DNA from: Flavihumibacter sp. UBA7668
GTDB taxonomy: Bacteria; Bacteroidota; Bacteroidia; Chitinophagales; Chitinophagaceae
Direction of reading: 5' to 3'
Length of the DNA: 64,000 nt
Assembly: GCF_002483205.1 (NCBI RefSeq)
Contig: NZ_DLHM01000001.1
Span: 1-64,000 of the forward strand
Both the position numbers and the translations under genes were made by a program. Under the pieces are notes generated by a model. It did no database searches. It had not been told where the DNA came from and saw only the letters and a program-made list of their open reading frames with translations. This document shows, piece after piece, positions 32,729-40,999 of this stretch (positions are counted from its first letter, which is position 1; the number at the start of each line of letters is the position of its first letter).

Positions 32729-33325
32729 ATGAAATCACAGATAGTAGTTTTAAATGAGATGTATCAGCAGCTTTCCGCTATCCATGCGATGGAGGAAAAA
32801 GCATGGGAAGATTTTCAGCAGATCTGGGTTCCGGTTTCCTATAAACGAAAGGAAGTTGTTACTGCTGCAGGTGAAGTAGAGCGATATTTATATTGGGTAG
32901 TAGATGGCATTCAGCGCGGGTTTCATCTTCATGAGCAAAAAGAAGCAACCATTGTATTTACGTACCCTGGATCATTTTCCGGAATTATAGATTCCTTTTT
33001 GTTGCAGCAACCATCGCGCTATTTTCTTGAAACCCTTAGCAGCAGTGTTTTTTTACGTGCTTCTTTTCAGCAGGTTGAACAATGCAGGAAAAAACATCCC
33101 TCCATTGCTGAATTGATGTATAAGGCACTGGCATTTACTACCAAGGGAATTCTTGAGCGTCAGATCGAATTAATGGTGTATACAGCAGAAGAAAAATTCA
33201 GGACCCTGCTGAAAAGAAGTCCGCATATCCTGAATCTTGTTCCGCACAAATATCTGGCTTCCTATCTGGGCATAGATGCCACAACCTTCAGTAAATTGCT
33301 GGGGACTGTGCGATTGGATTCCTGA
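32729..33325 (+). CDS. Crp/Fnr-family transcriptional regulator
   Basis: A 198-aa regulator with an N-terminal cyclic-nucleotide-binding-like domain (residues about 30-115, including YLYWVVDGIQRGFHLHEQKEATIVFTYPG) and a C-terminal winged helix (HKYLASYLGIDATTFSKLLG). Such proteins respond to small effectors and bind DNA as dimers. It is divergent from the ECF sigma gene with 98 bp between, so it might influence that locus, but no Crp-type dyad is apparent there. The effector residues of true cAMP-binding Crp are not conserved. Confidence 0.9.
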   Translation: MKSQIVVLNEMYQQLSAIHAMEEKAWEDFQQIWVPVSYKRKEVVTAAGEVERYLYWVVDGIQRGFHLHEQKEATIVFTYPGSFSGIIDSFLLQQPSRYFLETLSSSVFLRASFQQVEQCRKKHPSIAELMYKALAFTTKGILERQIELMVYTAEEKFRTLLKRSPHILNLVPHKYLASYLGIDATTFSKLLGTVRLDS

Positions 33326-33347
33326 AAATTGGGTGCACATCTTAAAA

Positions 33348-33365
33348 TCTTGGTCCAGACCAAGA
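33348..33365. promoter_or_regulatory. 18-bp dyad operator candidate upstream of the DinB-like gene
   Basis: TCTTGGTCCAGACCAAGA is an 8-bp perfect inverted repeat around CA. It ends 20 bp before the -7 element at 33386, so it would overlap the -33 promoter region. The core TGGTCCAGACCA is one base from the DasR/NagR operator TGGTCTAGACCA. Confidence 0.5.
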
Positions 33366-33385
33366 ATCAGTTTCAGGGTGTCTGG

Positions 33386-33393
33386 TAGTTTTG
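33386..33393 (+). promoter_or_regulatory. Putative -7 promoter element of the DinB-like gene
   Basis: TAGTTTTG matches TAnnTTTG and lies 15 bp upstream of the ATG at 33409; a dyad operator candidate sits 20 bp upstream of it. Confidence 0.5.
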
Positions 33394-33408
33394 TCAAAAC
33401 ATTCAAAT

Positions 33409-33984
33409 ATGAAAGCACTTATCGCTTCAGAGCTGCTGCAGTCATTGAAAGAGGAGGCTCTTTTCTTGTTGAATCAGGTAGAATCCATTGCATCCCATAC
33501 ACCAACTGAGCTATTGGAATCCAATGATGGGCCAAACAGGTGGAATACCTTACAGGTTTTGGAGCATTTGAATACTTATTATCGGTATTATATTCCCTTA
33601 CTGGATGCGGCGATGGACCAATCCACACTGCCGGCAGGTGCACATTTCCAACCCGGCTGGCTGGGTGGTTATTTCACCAAAAGCATGTTACCCAAAGAGG
33701 GTCAGGTAAAAAACAAAATGAAAGCAATGAAGGGGCATTCACCCTCACCGGAGCTGGATAGAGCAACGGTTATAAAAGAATTTCTTCAATGGCAGCGAAG
33801 ATTGATTCTGCTACTTGATAAAGCGCGTCAGAAAGATCTCAGTTCTATTCGGGTACCGATAAGCATTGCTTCATTTATCCGTTTAAAATTGGGTGATGTG
33901 TTCATGTTTATTACCGCCCACAATCAGCGCCATTGGGTTCAGATAGAAAACCTGCTTGGCCGACTTCCGGTAGCCCTCGCCTAG
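33409..33984 (+). CDS. DinB-family (DfsB-like) metal-binding protein
   Basis: A 191-aa four-helix-bundle protein of the DinB/YfiT-like superfamily, not to be confused with DNA polymerase IV. The three-His metal site typical of the fold appears as H in QVLEHLNTYYRYY and the two His of ITAHNQRHWVQIENLL. Such proteins are often thiol-dependent transferases. The ATG at 33409 is preferred; an in-frame TTG at 33391 overlaps the promoter. Its TAG stop overlaps the stop of the facing rimM gene in the palindrome CTAG. Confidence 0.85.
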   Translation: MKALIASELLQSLKEEALFLLNQVESIASHTPTELLESNDGPNRWNTLQVLEHLNTYYRYYIPLLDAAMDQSTLPAGAHFQPGWLGGYFTKSMLPKEGQVKNKMKAMKGHSPSPELDRATVIKEFLQWQRRLILLLDKARQKDLSSIRVPISIASFIRLKLGDVFMFITAHNQRHWVQIENLLGRLPVALA

Positions 33985-34493
33985 CGGTAGATATCTAGGA
34001 GGCCGTCGGGCAGTTGGACGCGGATCATTTTTTTGGCGGGATTCACTTCGAGCAGGCTGTCCTGATGGATGGGCAGCAGGGCTTCTTTTCCAAAATAATC
34101 GATTCGGCAGAGTACCTGATGGGGTTGTTCAATGATTTCAAGGATTTCACCGAGGTCTTCATCACCATTCCAGATGGAGTAACCCAGGAAGGAAATCGTT
34201 GCTTCAGGTGCTGCATACCGATGAAAATCTTCTTCCGGCAGCCAGCATTCGCGGCTCACCAGTTTTTGTGCAGCTTCGCGGGATTGAACTCCTTCCAGCT
34301 GCAGATAAATTTCCTGTTCGTTCCGGGCTTTGGCTCCTACAATAAAATACGGCAACAACTCCCCTCTTCTTTCTTCAATAAAGATGGTTTCAAGCCCCTT
34401 CAGCGAGGTTTTGGCACCGAGCGCATGCTTTACTACTAATTCGCCCGAAATGCCGTGGGCTGCGACGATTTTACCGATGCTATTGTATTTCAT
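33981..34493 (-). CDS. rimM: 16S rRNA-processing/ribosome maturation protein RimM
   Basis: Assembly factor for the 30S subunit that binds ribosomal protein S19. The 170-aa protein has the N-terminal RimM domain (IGKIVAAHGISGELVVKH) and a C-terminal PRC barrel (LGEILEIIEQPHQVLCRIDYFGKEALLPI). It lies downstream of rpsP, as in many bacteria, but a terminator hairpin stands between the two genes. Confidence 0.95.
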   Translation of the reverse strand: MKYNSIGKIVAAHGISGELVVKHALGAKTSLKGLETIFIEERRGELLPYFIVGAKARNEQEIYLQLEGVQSREAAQKLVSRECWLPEEDFHRYAAPEATISFLGYSIWNGDEDLGEILEIIEQPHQVLCRIDYFGKEALLPIHQDSLLEVNPAKKMIRVQLPDGLLDIYR

Positions 34494-34500
34494 GAAGAAT

Positions 34501-34518
34501 TGAATGGTGAATGGTGAA
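34501..34518. repeat. Short heptad repeat upstream of rimM
   Basis: On the plus strand TGAATGG occurs twice in a row followed by TGAA, the same period and near the same consensus as the heptads at the rlmN stop. It is in the leader region of rimM. Confidence 0.6.
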
Positions 34519-34522
34519 AAAA

Positions 34523-34552
34523 AATCCCGGAAGCGCGAATGCTACCGGGATT
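34523..34552 (-). terminator. Rho-independent terminator after rpsP
   Basis: Twelve-base arms (34523-34534 and 34541-34552) pair with one mismatch around a 6-base loop. On the minus strand eight T residues follow. It lies 27 bp after the rpsP stop. Confidence 0.85.
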
Positions 34553-34579
34553 AATTATGTTGGAGCTGGAATTATTCAA

Positions 34580-35023
34580 TTATTCAGCACCACCTTCCTG
34601 ACGAGGCTGTGGACGACGTGCACCCTGGTTAGGGAAACGACGAACCTGGCGTTGTCTGCGGTTTTCATCACTGCGCTTCTTCAACTGAGCCTCATGCTCT
34701 TTATGCCATACTTCAAACTTCTGCATAGCTGTAACATCGTCGAACAAGCCCAGTTTAACTCCACGCAGCAGGTGTTTCAGGTACAATACTCCTTTGAAAG
34801 ACAGGATCCGGCGAACGGTATCCGTTGGTTCTGCACCTTTGTGCAGCCAATCCAGTGCACGCTGGCGGTCCAACTGAATGGTAGCAGGAACAGTAAGGGG
34901 GTTGTAAGTACCGATTTTCTGGATGAATTTTCCATCTCTTGGTGCACGGGCGTCCGCTACTACTATGAAGTAGAAGGGTCTTTTCTTGGAGCCGTGACGC
35001 TGCAATCTCATTTTAACTGGCAT
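34580..35023 (-). CDS. rpsP: 30S ribosomal protein S16
   Basis: Small-subunit ribosomal protein with the conserved start MPVKMRLQRHGSKKRPFYFIV and GTYNPLTVPATIQLDRQRALDWL. At 147 aa it has the Bacteroidota C-terminal extension, an Arg/Gln/Glu-rich tail absent from the 82-aa E. coli protein. The start at 35023 is fixed by homology; an ATG 30 bp upstream is not used. Confidence 0.97.
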   Translation of the reverse strand: MPVKMRLQRHGSKKRPFYFIVVADARAPRDGKFIQKIGTYNPLTVPATIQLDRQRALDWLHKGAEPTDTVRRILSFKGVLYLKHLLRGVKLGLFDDVTAMQKFEVWHKEHEAQLKKRSDENRRQRQVRRFPNQGARRPQPRQEGGAE

Positions 35024-35079
35024 CGTAAATAGACATTTAAATGCGGTGAACAAATAGGGTTTCTAAAAATAACGGACTG

Positions 35080-35087
35080 CAAAATTA
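35080..35087 (-). promoter_or_regulatory. Putative -7 promoter element of rpsP
   Basis: On the minus strand TAATTTTG matches TAnnTTTG, 56 bp upstream of the rpsP ATG. Confidence 0.5.
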
Positions 35088-35139
35088 ACAATCCAATCAA
35101 TATGAACAAACTTAATAATTATTAAGGAATTATAAAAGA

Positions 35140-36468
35140 TTAACGTCGACCGAGGCCTCCCATACCCGGCATTCTACCCATTGGCATCTTATTCATCATT
35201 TTCATCATATCTTTCATTTGTTCGAATTGCTTCATGAACGCATTCACTTCCGTGAGTTCTTTTCCGCTTCCATTGGCGATGCGTTTACGGCGACTTCCAT
35301 CAATCACATCCGGATTGGCGCGTTCAAAGGGAGTCATGGAGTTAATCATGGCTTCAATGCCTTTAAAGGCATCATCGCTGATATCAATATCCTTGATGGC
35401 TTTGCCCACCCCGGGGATCATACCCAGCAGATCCTTGATATTTCCCATCTTTTTGATCTGTTCCAGCTGTTGCTTAAAGTCTTCAAAATCAAACTGGTTC
35501 TTACGGATTTTTTTCTCCAGCTTTTTGGCTTCTGCTTCATCAAACTGGGCCTGGGCGCGCTCAACGAGGGTGGTGATATCCCCCATTCCAAGGATCCTTT
35601 GCGCCATCCGCTCAGGATAAAAGACATCCAGGGTATCCAGTTTTTCACCGGAAGAGATGAATTTAATCGGCTTGTTAACCGTGTATTTGATGGAAAGTGC
35701 CGCACCACCGCGTGTATCACCATCAAGTTTGGTTAGTACAACACCGGTGAAATCCAGGCGTTCATTAAATGTTTTGGCTGTATTTACGGCATCCTGACCG
35801 GTCATGGAATCGACCACAAACAGGATTTCCTGCGGATTTACGGCGGATTTGACATTACTCACTTCGGTCATCATCACTTCATCAATAGCCAATCGGCCGG
35901 CCGTATCGATGATTACCACATTTTTATTCAGGGTTCTTGCCTGGGCAACCGCATTACGGGCAATGGAAACTGCATCTTTATTTTCCGGTTCACTGTACAC
36001 TTCCACACCAACCTGTCCGCCCAGTACTTTCAACTGATCAATGGCTGCCGGACGATAGATATCAGCTGCTACCAGCAGGGGAGAAAATTTCTTTGATTTG
36101 AGGTAATTTGCCAGTTTTCCGCTGAAAGTAGTCTTACCTGAACCTTGCAGACCTGCAATCAATATAACTGCCGGATTACCTTTGGCGTTGAATTCGGATT
36201 CGGTTCCGCCCATCAGTTCAGCGAGTTCGTCTTTTACGATCTTCACCATGAGCTGACCCGGACTAACGGCAGTCAGCACTTTTTCGCCCATTGCTTTATC
36301 CTTGATCTTGTCTGTAAATTCTTTGGCGATTTTATAGTTTACATCGGCATCCACGAGGGCACGGCGAATATCTTTTACCGTGGCTGCCACATTGAGTTCG
36401 GTTATGCGTCCTTCCCCTTTGATCTGTTTAAAGGCCGATTCGAGCCGTTCGCTTAATGATTCAAACAT
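35140..36468 (-). CDS. ffh: Signal recognition particle GTPase Ffh
   Basis: Targets nascent membrane and secreted proteins to the membrane together with 4.5S RNA. 442 aa in N, G and M domains. G-domain motifs: P-loop GLQGSGKTT (106-114), DTAGRLAIDE, TKLDGDTRGG. The Met-rich M domain ends in MPMGRMPGMGGLGRR. It is separated from rpoD by a terminator hairpin and from rpsP by 116 bp. Confidence 0.97.
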   Translation of the reverse strand: MFESLSERLESAFKQIKGEGRITELNVAATVKDIRRALVDADVNYKIAKEFTDKIKDKAMGEKVLTAVSPGQLMVKIVKDELAELMGGTESEFNAKGNPAVILIAGLQGSGKTTFSGKLANYLKSKKFSPLLVAADIYRPAAIDQLKVLGGQVGVEVYSEPENKDAVSIARNAVAQARTLNKNVVIIDTAGRLAIDEVMMTEVSNVKSAVNPQEILFVVDSMTGQDAVNTAKTFNERLDFTGVVLTKLDGDTRGGAALSIKYTVNKPIKFISSGEKLDTLDVFYPERMAQRILGMGDITTLVERAQAQFDEAEAKKLEKKIRKNQFDFEDFKQQLEQIKKMGNIKDLLGMIPGVGKAIKDIDISDDAFKGIEAMINSMTPFERANPDVIDGSRRKRIANGSGKELTEVNAFMKQFEQMKDMMKMMNKMPMGRMPGMGGLGRR

Positions 36469-36492
36469 AGTCGGTCAATTTTCACCCAAAAA

Positions 36493-36519
36493 TTAAGGTG
36501 AACGAATCGTTCACCTTAA
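36493..36519 (-). terminator. Terminator hairpin after rpoD
   Basis: Perfect 13-base arms (36493-36505 and 36507-36519) around one central base; in RNA the innermost pairs would open to form the loop. On the minus strand AATTTTT follows. It is between rpoD and ffh. Confidence 0.75.
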
Positions 36520-36550
36520 ATCGGAATGCAAATATATTGGATGCAATTGA

Positions 36551-37420
36551 TTAAGCGCCCAGGTAAGTGCGCAACTGTTGCGATCTCGAGTTGGTTTTTA
36601 GCTTTGTAATGGCTTTGTCTTTGATTTGACGAACCCTTTCCCGGGTAAGATTAAACTTTTCCCCAATATCTTCCAGGCTCATGGGATGATCCACCCCTAT
36701 GCCGAAGAAATAACAGATTACTTCTTTTTGCCGCTCGGTCAGCACCTGCATGGAGCGATCCAGCTCCATTTTCAGGCTTTCATCGTGTTCGATTGCCTTA
36801 TCGGTACGCTCCGCATTGGGATTTTCCATCACATCCATCATGGTATTATCTTCCCCGTCTGAAAGTGGGGTATCCATACTGATGTGACGGGATGACATAC
36901 TCAAACTGGCAGAGACTTCATCTGTATCCATTTCCAGAAGGGTGGCAACTTCTTCAGCAGAAGGTTCCCGCTCGTATTCCTGTTCCAGTTGGGAAAATGC
37001 TTTCTGAATCCGGTTGGTTAATCCAACTTTATTCAGGGGAAGGCGTACAATCCGGCTTTGTTCGGCCAAAGCCTGCAAAATACTCTGACGAATCCACCAA
37101 ACCGCATAGGAAATGAATTTGAACCCGCGGGTTTCATCAAAACGTTGGGCCGCTTTAATCAGTCCCAGATTCCCTTCATTGATTAAATCAGGAAGGGAAA
37201 GTCCCTGATTCTGGTATTGTTTCGATACGGAAACAACGAAACGCAGGTTGGCCCGGGTAAGCCGGTCTAACGCTCTCTGATCGCCCTGTTTGATAAGCCG
37301 GGCCAGCCGGACTTCTTCTTCAGGACCAATGAGTTCAACTTTTCCAATCTCCTGCAGGTATTTCTCCAAACTTTGGGATTCCCGGTTGGTAATGGATTTG
37401 GAAATTTTTAATTGCCGCAT
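36551..37420 (-). CDS. rpoD: Primary RNA polymerase sigma factor
   Basis: Housekeeping sigma-70 of the Bacteroidota type, 289 aa, lacking the acidic region 1.1 and long spacer of proteobacterial RpoD. Region 1.2 begins LEKYLQEIGKVELIG; region 2 has LRFVVSVSKQYQNQGLSLPDLINEGNLGLIKAA and the -10-recognition segment FISYAVWWIRQSI; region 4 ends in a helix-turn-helix with LTRERVRQIKDKAI. The start at 37420 (MRQLKI) is the conserved one. This protein recognises the TAnnTTTG elements noted in the window. Confidence 0.97.
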   Translation of the reverse strand: MRQLKISKSITNRESQSLEKYLQEIGKVELIGPEEEVRLARLIKQGDQRALDRLTRANLRFVVSVSKQYQNQGLSLPDLINEGNLGLIKAAQRFDETRGFKFISYAVWWIRQSILQALAEQSRIVRLPLNKVGLTNRIQKAFSQLEQEYEREPSAEEVATLLEMDTDEVSASLSMSSRHISMDTPLSDGEDNTMMDVMENPNAERTDKAIEHDESLKMELDRSMQVLTERQKEVICYFFGIGVDHPMSLEDIGEKFNLTRERVRQIKDKAITKLKTNSRSQQLRTYLGA

Positions 37421-37737
37421 ACTCATAGGTGTGGTTTTAGGTTTCTTTTTCTAGAGGTTAAGAGGTTTAGCGCAAATAGGAAACGAACAAATAAGAATTT
37501 TCTTGTATTAAATTATTAGAGTTGCCTACTATTTGAACGACTCAAATTAGCTTTCAGGTATGCGTTTTCCAAAAATTCCAGCCTTAAATTGTTGAATCCC
37601 AGTGTTTATACGGGTCCCTTGTTGAAGTTTGAACCTTATTTCCTTTAACAAAAAATACTTGAAGGATTATTTTACAGTGTCATTTAATTTTCTATCATTG
37701 CAGAGATTGTATTCCTAAAGACAGATTTGAACTGGAG
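37421..37737. other. Intergenic region between divergent rpoD and START-like genes
   Basis: About 317 bp, AT-rich. No exact TAnnTTTG element is seen for rpoD. On the plus strand TATCATTG (37693-37700) is one base from the consensus and lies 37 bp upstream of the START-like gene. An inverted repeat ATTTGAACGACTCAAAT lies near 37531-37548. No small RNA gene could be recognised. Confidence 0.6.
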
Positions 37738-38118
37738 ATGAGTAAGAAACAAATGTATACGCTAGAATATCCTGTCAGGTGTTCGCCATCAATTTTATAT
37801 GAATTTTTGAGCACACCGGCCGGATTGCAGGAATGGTTTGCCGATAAAGTGGACGAAAGGGATCAGGTATTCAGTTTTTCCTGGAATGGTTCCATTGATA
37901 AAGCCGAGGTATTGGAAAGTGAAGAGAACAGTTTTATCCGCTTTCACTGGCTGCATGCCCCCAAAGAAGAATTTTTTGAATTCAGAATTGAGAAATCCGA
38001 AGTAACGAACCAAACAATTCTGGTCATAAATGATTTTGCTGAGAAAAAGGAAATAAAAGACCAAAGTCAGCTCTGGGGTTACCAGGTAAAAGACCTTTTT
38101 CACAGATTGGGAAATTAA
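37738..38118 (+). CDS. START-like (SRPBCC) domain protein
   Basis: A 126-aa cytoplasmic protein with the helix-grip fold of the AHSA1/START group: EYPVRCSPSILYEFLSTPAGLQEWFADKV, then strands in FSFSWNGSIDKAEVLE and FRIEKSEVTNQTILVINDF, and a C-terminal helix LWGYQVKDLFHRLG. It probably binds a hydrophobic ligand. No neighbour explains its role. Its TAA stop overlaps the stop of the facing gene. Confidence 0.85.
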   Translation: MSKKQMYTLEYPVRCSPSILYEFLSTPAGLQEWFADKVDERDQVFSFSWNGSIDKAEVLESEENSFIRFHWLHAPKEEFFEFRIEKSEVTNQTILVINDFAEKKEIKDQSQLWGYQVKDLFHRLGN

Positions 38119-38711
38119 GTCCCAGCCAACAACTGCATCCAAGCCGAAAACGACTGGTTATAAAAGTCAGGCACCTGCTCCCAATGAGAAATTGGGAGCA
38201 GGAAGGCCAGCTTAATGAACTGCTTTTGACAAATCCTCTGGTATTCAGCTGCTGATAAAGACGCAACCAACCTGAAATTATCCGCTTCAAAATGATGCTC
38301 CCACGGCGATGCATGCACGCAGATATATAAACCAGGCAATTGTATCCAATCTTTGTCTGTTATCAACTCTTTTAGTTGGCCGCTTACAAGCAGACTGGAG
38401 GAAAACAGATGCCCCCACCAGAAGAACTGTCGGATAGCCAGTATTTGCCCGGATTGGAAACAACGGGGAAAATCAAGCATAAGCCAGGGCATTTGCCGGT
38501 ATTGATCGCCTTTGGAAATTTTTGGCGGGTGCAGGAAAAACTCCTTTGGCAGACGATTTCGCAGCAATTCAGCTCTTGCCACCTCCTGTTCACTCAGCAT
38601 TCCCAGCAGGGTGTCTACTTTCTCCAGAATCCGATTCTTCGTTAAAATAACTGAAGGATTACCAACCAATACCTTTTCCTCTTCGGAAAGCTGTAATTTT
38701 ACCCGGTCCAT
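38115..38711 (-). CDS. Conserved-looking protein of unknown function
   Basis: A 198-aa soluble protein, no signal peptide. The N-terminus is helical and charged (VKLQLSEEEKVLVGNPSVILTK), the middle rich in Trp, Phe and Pro (WLMLDFPRCF, IRQFFWWGHLFSSS). I recognise no family. Codon use and the absence of stops over 597 bp support it as a real gene, as does its stop sharing TTAA with the neighbouring START-like gene. Confidence 0.75.
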   Translation of the reverse strand: MDRVKLQLSEEEKVLVGNPSVILTKNRILEKVDTLLGMLSEQEVARAELLRNRLPKEFFLHPPKISKGDQYRQMPWLMLDFPRCFQSGQILAIRQFFWWGHLFSSSLLVSGQLKELITDKDWIQLPGLYICVHASPWEHHFEADNFRLVASLSAAEYQRICQKQFIKLAFLLPISHWEQVPDFYNQSFSAWMQLLAGT

Positions 38712-38747
38712 AGAAAATAAAGGTAGTCAGAAATCTTCCGGTGAACC

Positions 38748-40196
38748 GTGATAAAAAAACTAGATAAACTCATCCTAAAAGCTTTTGTGGGGCCTTTTAT
38801 TGCCACTTTTTTTATCACTCTCTTTGTGTTGGTGCTTCAGTTTTTCTGGCTTTACATCGATGATTTTGTTGGAAAAGGGCTGGATCTGATAACAATAGGG
38901 GAAGCAATATTGTATGTTGCGGCAACTGTTGTTCCTCTTGCTCTGCCCCTGGCTGTATTGCTGTCCTCTATTATGACCTTTGGAAACCTGGGTGAAACAT
39001 TTGAACTGGTTGCCATTAAATCAGCCGGGATTCCTTTACTGCGCTTCATGCGCCCCATCATGGTAGTGGCATTGTTTTTAAGCGGGGTCGCATTTATGTT
39101 CAATAATTATCTCCTGCCTGTTTCCAACCTGAAATTAAACCGCCTGAAATACGATATCATCAATAAAAAACCGGCATTTGACCTGCGGGAAGGATCTTTT
39201 TATACCAATATTCCGGGTTATTCAATCAAGGTTGGCAAAAAAGAAAAAGATGACTCCACGCTAAGGGAAATTATCATTTTCGAGAAAGATTATAACCTTC
39301 AGGATAATATCATCATAGCCAATAAAGGCATTATGAGGGTTTCCGATGATAAGCGTTTTCTGGAATTCAAACTGATAGATGGCTGGCGTTATACGGAGCG
39401 GGGAAGCAGGGTAAATACCAATACTGAATACATTCGACTGGGCTTTAAGGAATTCAAAAAAGTATTTGATTTGAGTGCACTTCAGTTTAATCCAACGGAC
39501 GACAGTTTATTCAAGGATAATTACCAGATGTTAAGTGTACGGCAATTAACCAAGGCAATAGATTCACTTGGAACAGTCCACACCATTTTCAAAAAGAAAG
39601 TAGCGGATGAAATTGGCGGATATGTGCAGTTCTATAAACAGATGGATACGGCCTATACACCGGCTCCTGAATTGGCAAAAGCAGATTCTCTGGGAGCCAT
39701 TATTCCGGATAGTATGCATACCTCCATGAATGACCGGGTGCTTTCCCAATTATCAATTACCAGAAGTTCTCTGGAAATAAGTAAATCTGATTATGAAAAC
39801 CGGATGAAAAGTCTGCGTTTTCATAAAATGGCCTGGCATGAGAAATTTTCCATGTCCATTGCCTGTTTTGTACTTTTTCTGATTGGAGCACCCCTGGGAT
39901 CGATCATTCGTAAGGGTGGAATCGGCACACCACTTGTATTTGCCGTGGTATTTTTTGTAGTATTTTTTCTGTTGAATAATTTCGGTAAGAAGTTTGTGAA
40001 GGAAGCAGTATTGGAACCTGTTTGGGGAATATGGCTGGCAACTTTTGTATTGGTCCCTATTGGTGTGTTTCTAACTTATAAGGCTATGCGCGATTCACAA
40101 CTTTTCAATAAAGAATTTTATTATAGGACATTTCGCCGGCTTCGTCCATATTTCGACCGGTTTTTTAAAAAAAGCGCGCCTGTCCAGCCGCACTAA
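38748..40196 (+). CDS. LptF/LptG-family lipopolysaccharide export permease
   Basis: Inner-membrane permease (YjgP/YjgQ family, 482 aa) of the lipopolysaccharide transport bridge. Three hydrophobic segments lie near the N-terminus (about residues 12-35, 50-72, 98-120), a periplasmic domain of about 230 residues follows, and three more helices are at about 370-450. The annotated start is GTG at 38748 (protein MIKKLDKLILK). Only one permease is present here; a partner LptF or LptG and LptB would be elsewhere. Confidence 0.92.
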   Translation: MIKKLDKLILKAFVGPFIATFFITLFVLVLQFFWLYIDDFVGKGLDLITIGEAILYVAATVVPLALPLAVLLSSIMTFGNLGETFELVAIKSAGIPLLRFMRPIMVVALFLSGVAFMFNNYLLPVSNLKLNRLKYDIINKKPAFDLREGSFYTNIPGYSIKVGKKEKDDSTLREIIIFEKDYNLQDNIIIANKGIMRVSDDKRFLEFKLIDGWRYTERGSRVNTNTEYIRLGFKEFKKVFDLSALQFNPTDDSLFKDNYQMLSVRQLTKAIDSLGTVHTIFKKKVADEIGGYVQFYKQMDTAYTPAPELAKADSLGAIIPDSMHTSMNDRVLSQLSITRSSLEISKSDYENRMKSLRFHKMAWHEKFSMSIACFVLFLIGAPLGSIIRKGGIGTPLVFAVVFFVVFFLLNNFGKKFVKEAVLEPVWGIWLATFVLVPIGVFLTYKAMRDSQLFNKEFYYRTFRRLRPYFDRFFKKSAPVQPH

Positions 40197-40213
40197 TTAA
40201 AAATATACTTGGT

Positions 40214-40978
40214 ATGAAAAAGACTTCCACATCACGACGAGAATTTTTATCTGCCACCTCAAAAGCATCCATTGCAATGGGCATTGGCGGTACCTTCATA
40301 GGTTCCGGATTATTAAGTTCCTGCAAAACTTCCCAGGGGGCTGGCAGTAATCCATTCCGCACTTCTTTTGAACAGGCAGCTCTACCTTATACTTTTGGGG
40401 CACTCGAGCCATCCATTGATGCATTGACGATGGAAATTCATCATACCAAACATGCGGCTGCATATACCAAAAACATGAATGATGCCGCCATTGCTGAAGG
40501 AGTTGATCGGGGCAAACCTGTAGAAGATGTTTTGCTCAATATCAAGAAATATTCAGAGAAAATGCGCAACAATGCAGGTGGTCATTACAACCATGAATTA
40601 TTCTGGAAAAGCATGCGTCCGACCAGAACTGATAACAAACCAACTGGCGATTTACTCACCGCAATTGAAGGAAAATTCAATTCCTTTGCCAATTTCAAAT
40701 CCGTTTTTTCAGAAGCAGCGAAAACCCGTTTCGGAAGCGGTTGGGCATGGCTGGTTGTTATGAAGGACAAACAACTGATTGTTACCTCCACACCCAATCA
40801 GGATAATCCGCTGATGCCGGTTGCAGGTACACAGGGTATTCCTTTACTGGGTCTTGATGTATGGGAACATGCGTATTATCTGAAATATCAAAACAAAAGA
40901 GCCGATTATGTAGATAATTGGTGGAATCTGGTGAACTGGGATTATGTATCTACCCGCTTTACTACAGCAATGAAATAA
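40214..40978 (+). CDS. Exported Fe/Mn-type superoxide dismutase
   Basis: Superoxide dismutase of the iron/manganese fold, 254 aa. Ligand positions: H76 in MEIHHTKH, His in GGHYNHELFW, and Asp and His in GLDVWEHAYY. Unlike most members it has a Tat-like signal (SRREFLSATSKASIAMG) and then a lipobox-like SGLLSSC (C37), implying a folded, metal-loaded lipoprotein outside the cytoplasm. The metal (Fe or Mn) cannot be decided. A near-consensus -7 element, TATACTTG, lies 3 bp before the ATG. Confidence 0.93.
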   Translation: MKKTSTSRREFLSATSKASIAMGIGGTFIGSGLLSSCKTSQGAGSNPFRTSFEQAALPYTFGALEPSIDALTMEIHHTKHAAAYTKNMNDAAIAEGVDRGKPVEDVLLNIKKYSEKMRNNAGGHYNHELFWKSMRPTRTDNKPTGDLLTAIEGKFNSFANFKSVFSEAAKTRFGSGWAWLVVMKDKQLIVTSTPNQDNPLMPVAGTQGIPLLGLDVWEHAYYLKYQNKRADYVDNWWNLVNWDYVSTRFTTAMK

Positions 40979-40981
40979 AGG

Positions 40982-40999
40982 AGAGGGATCCATCCCTTT
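40982..40999. terminator. Small hairpin between convergent SOD and sialidase-fold genes
   Basis: AGAGGGAT at 40982-40989 can pair with ATCCCTTT at 40992-40999 (one G-T pair), filling the 19-bp gap. It may serve as a compact bidirectional stop; the T-run is weak. Confidence 0.35.

Noticed and set aside
33348..33365. Assignment as a DasR/NagR site
   Set aside because: One base differs from consensus and no GntR-family or aminosugar gene is present; kept only as a generic operator candidate.
33409..33984. DNA polymerase IV second copy because of the name DinB
   Set aside because: The His pattern and size are of the DinB/YfiT four-helix superfamily, unrelated to Y-family polymerases.
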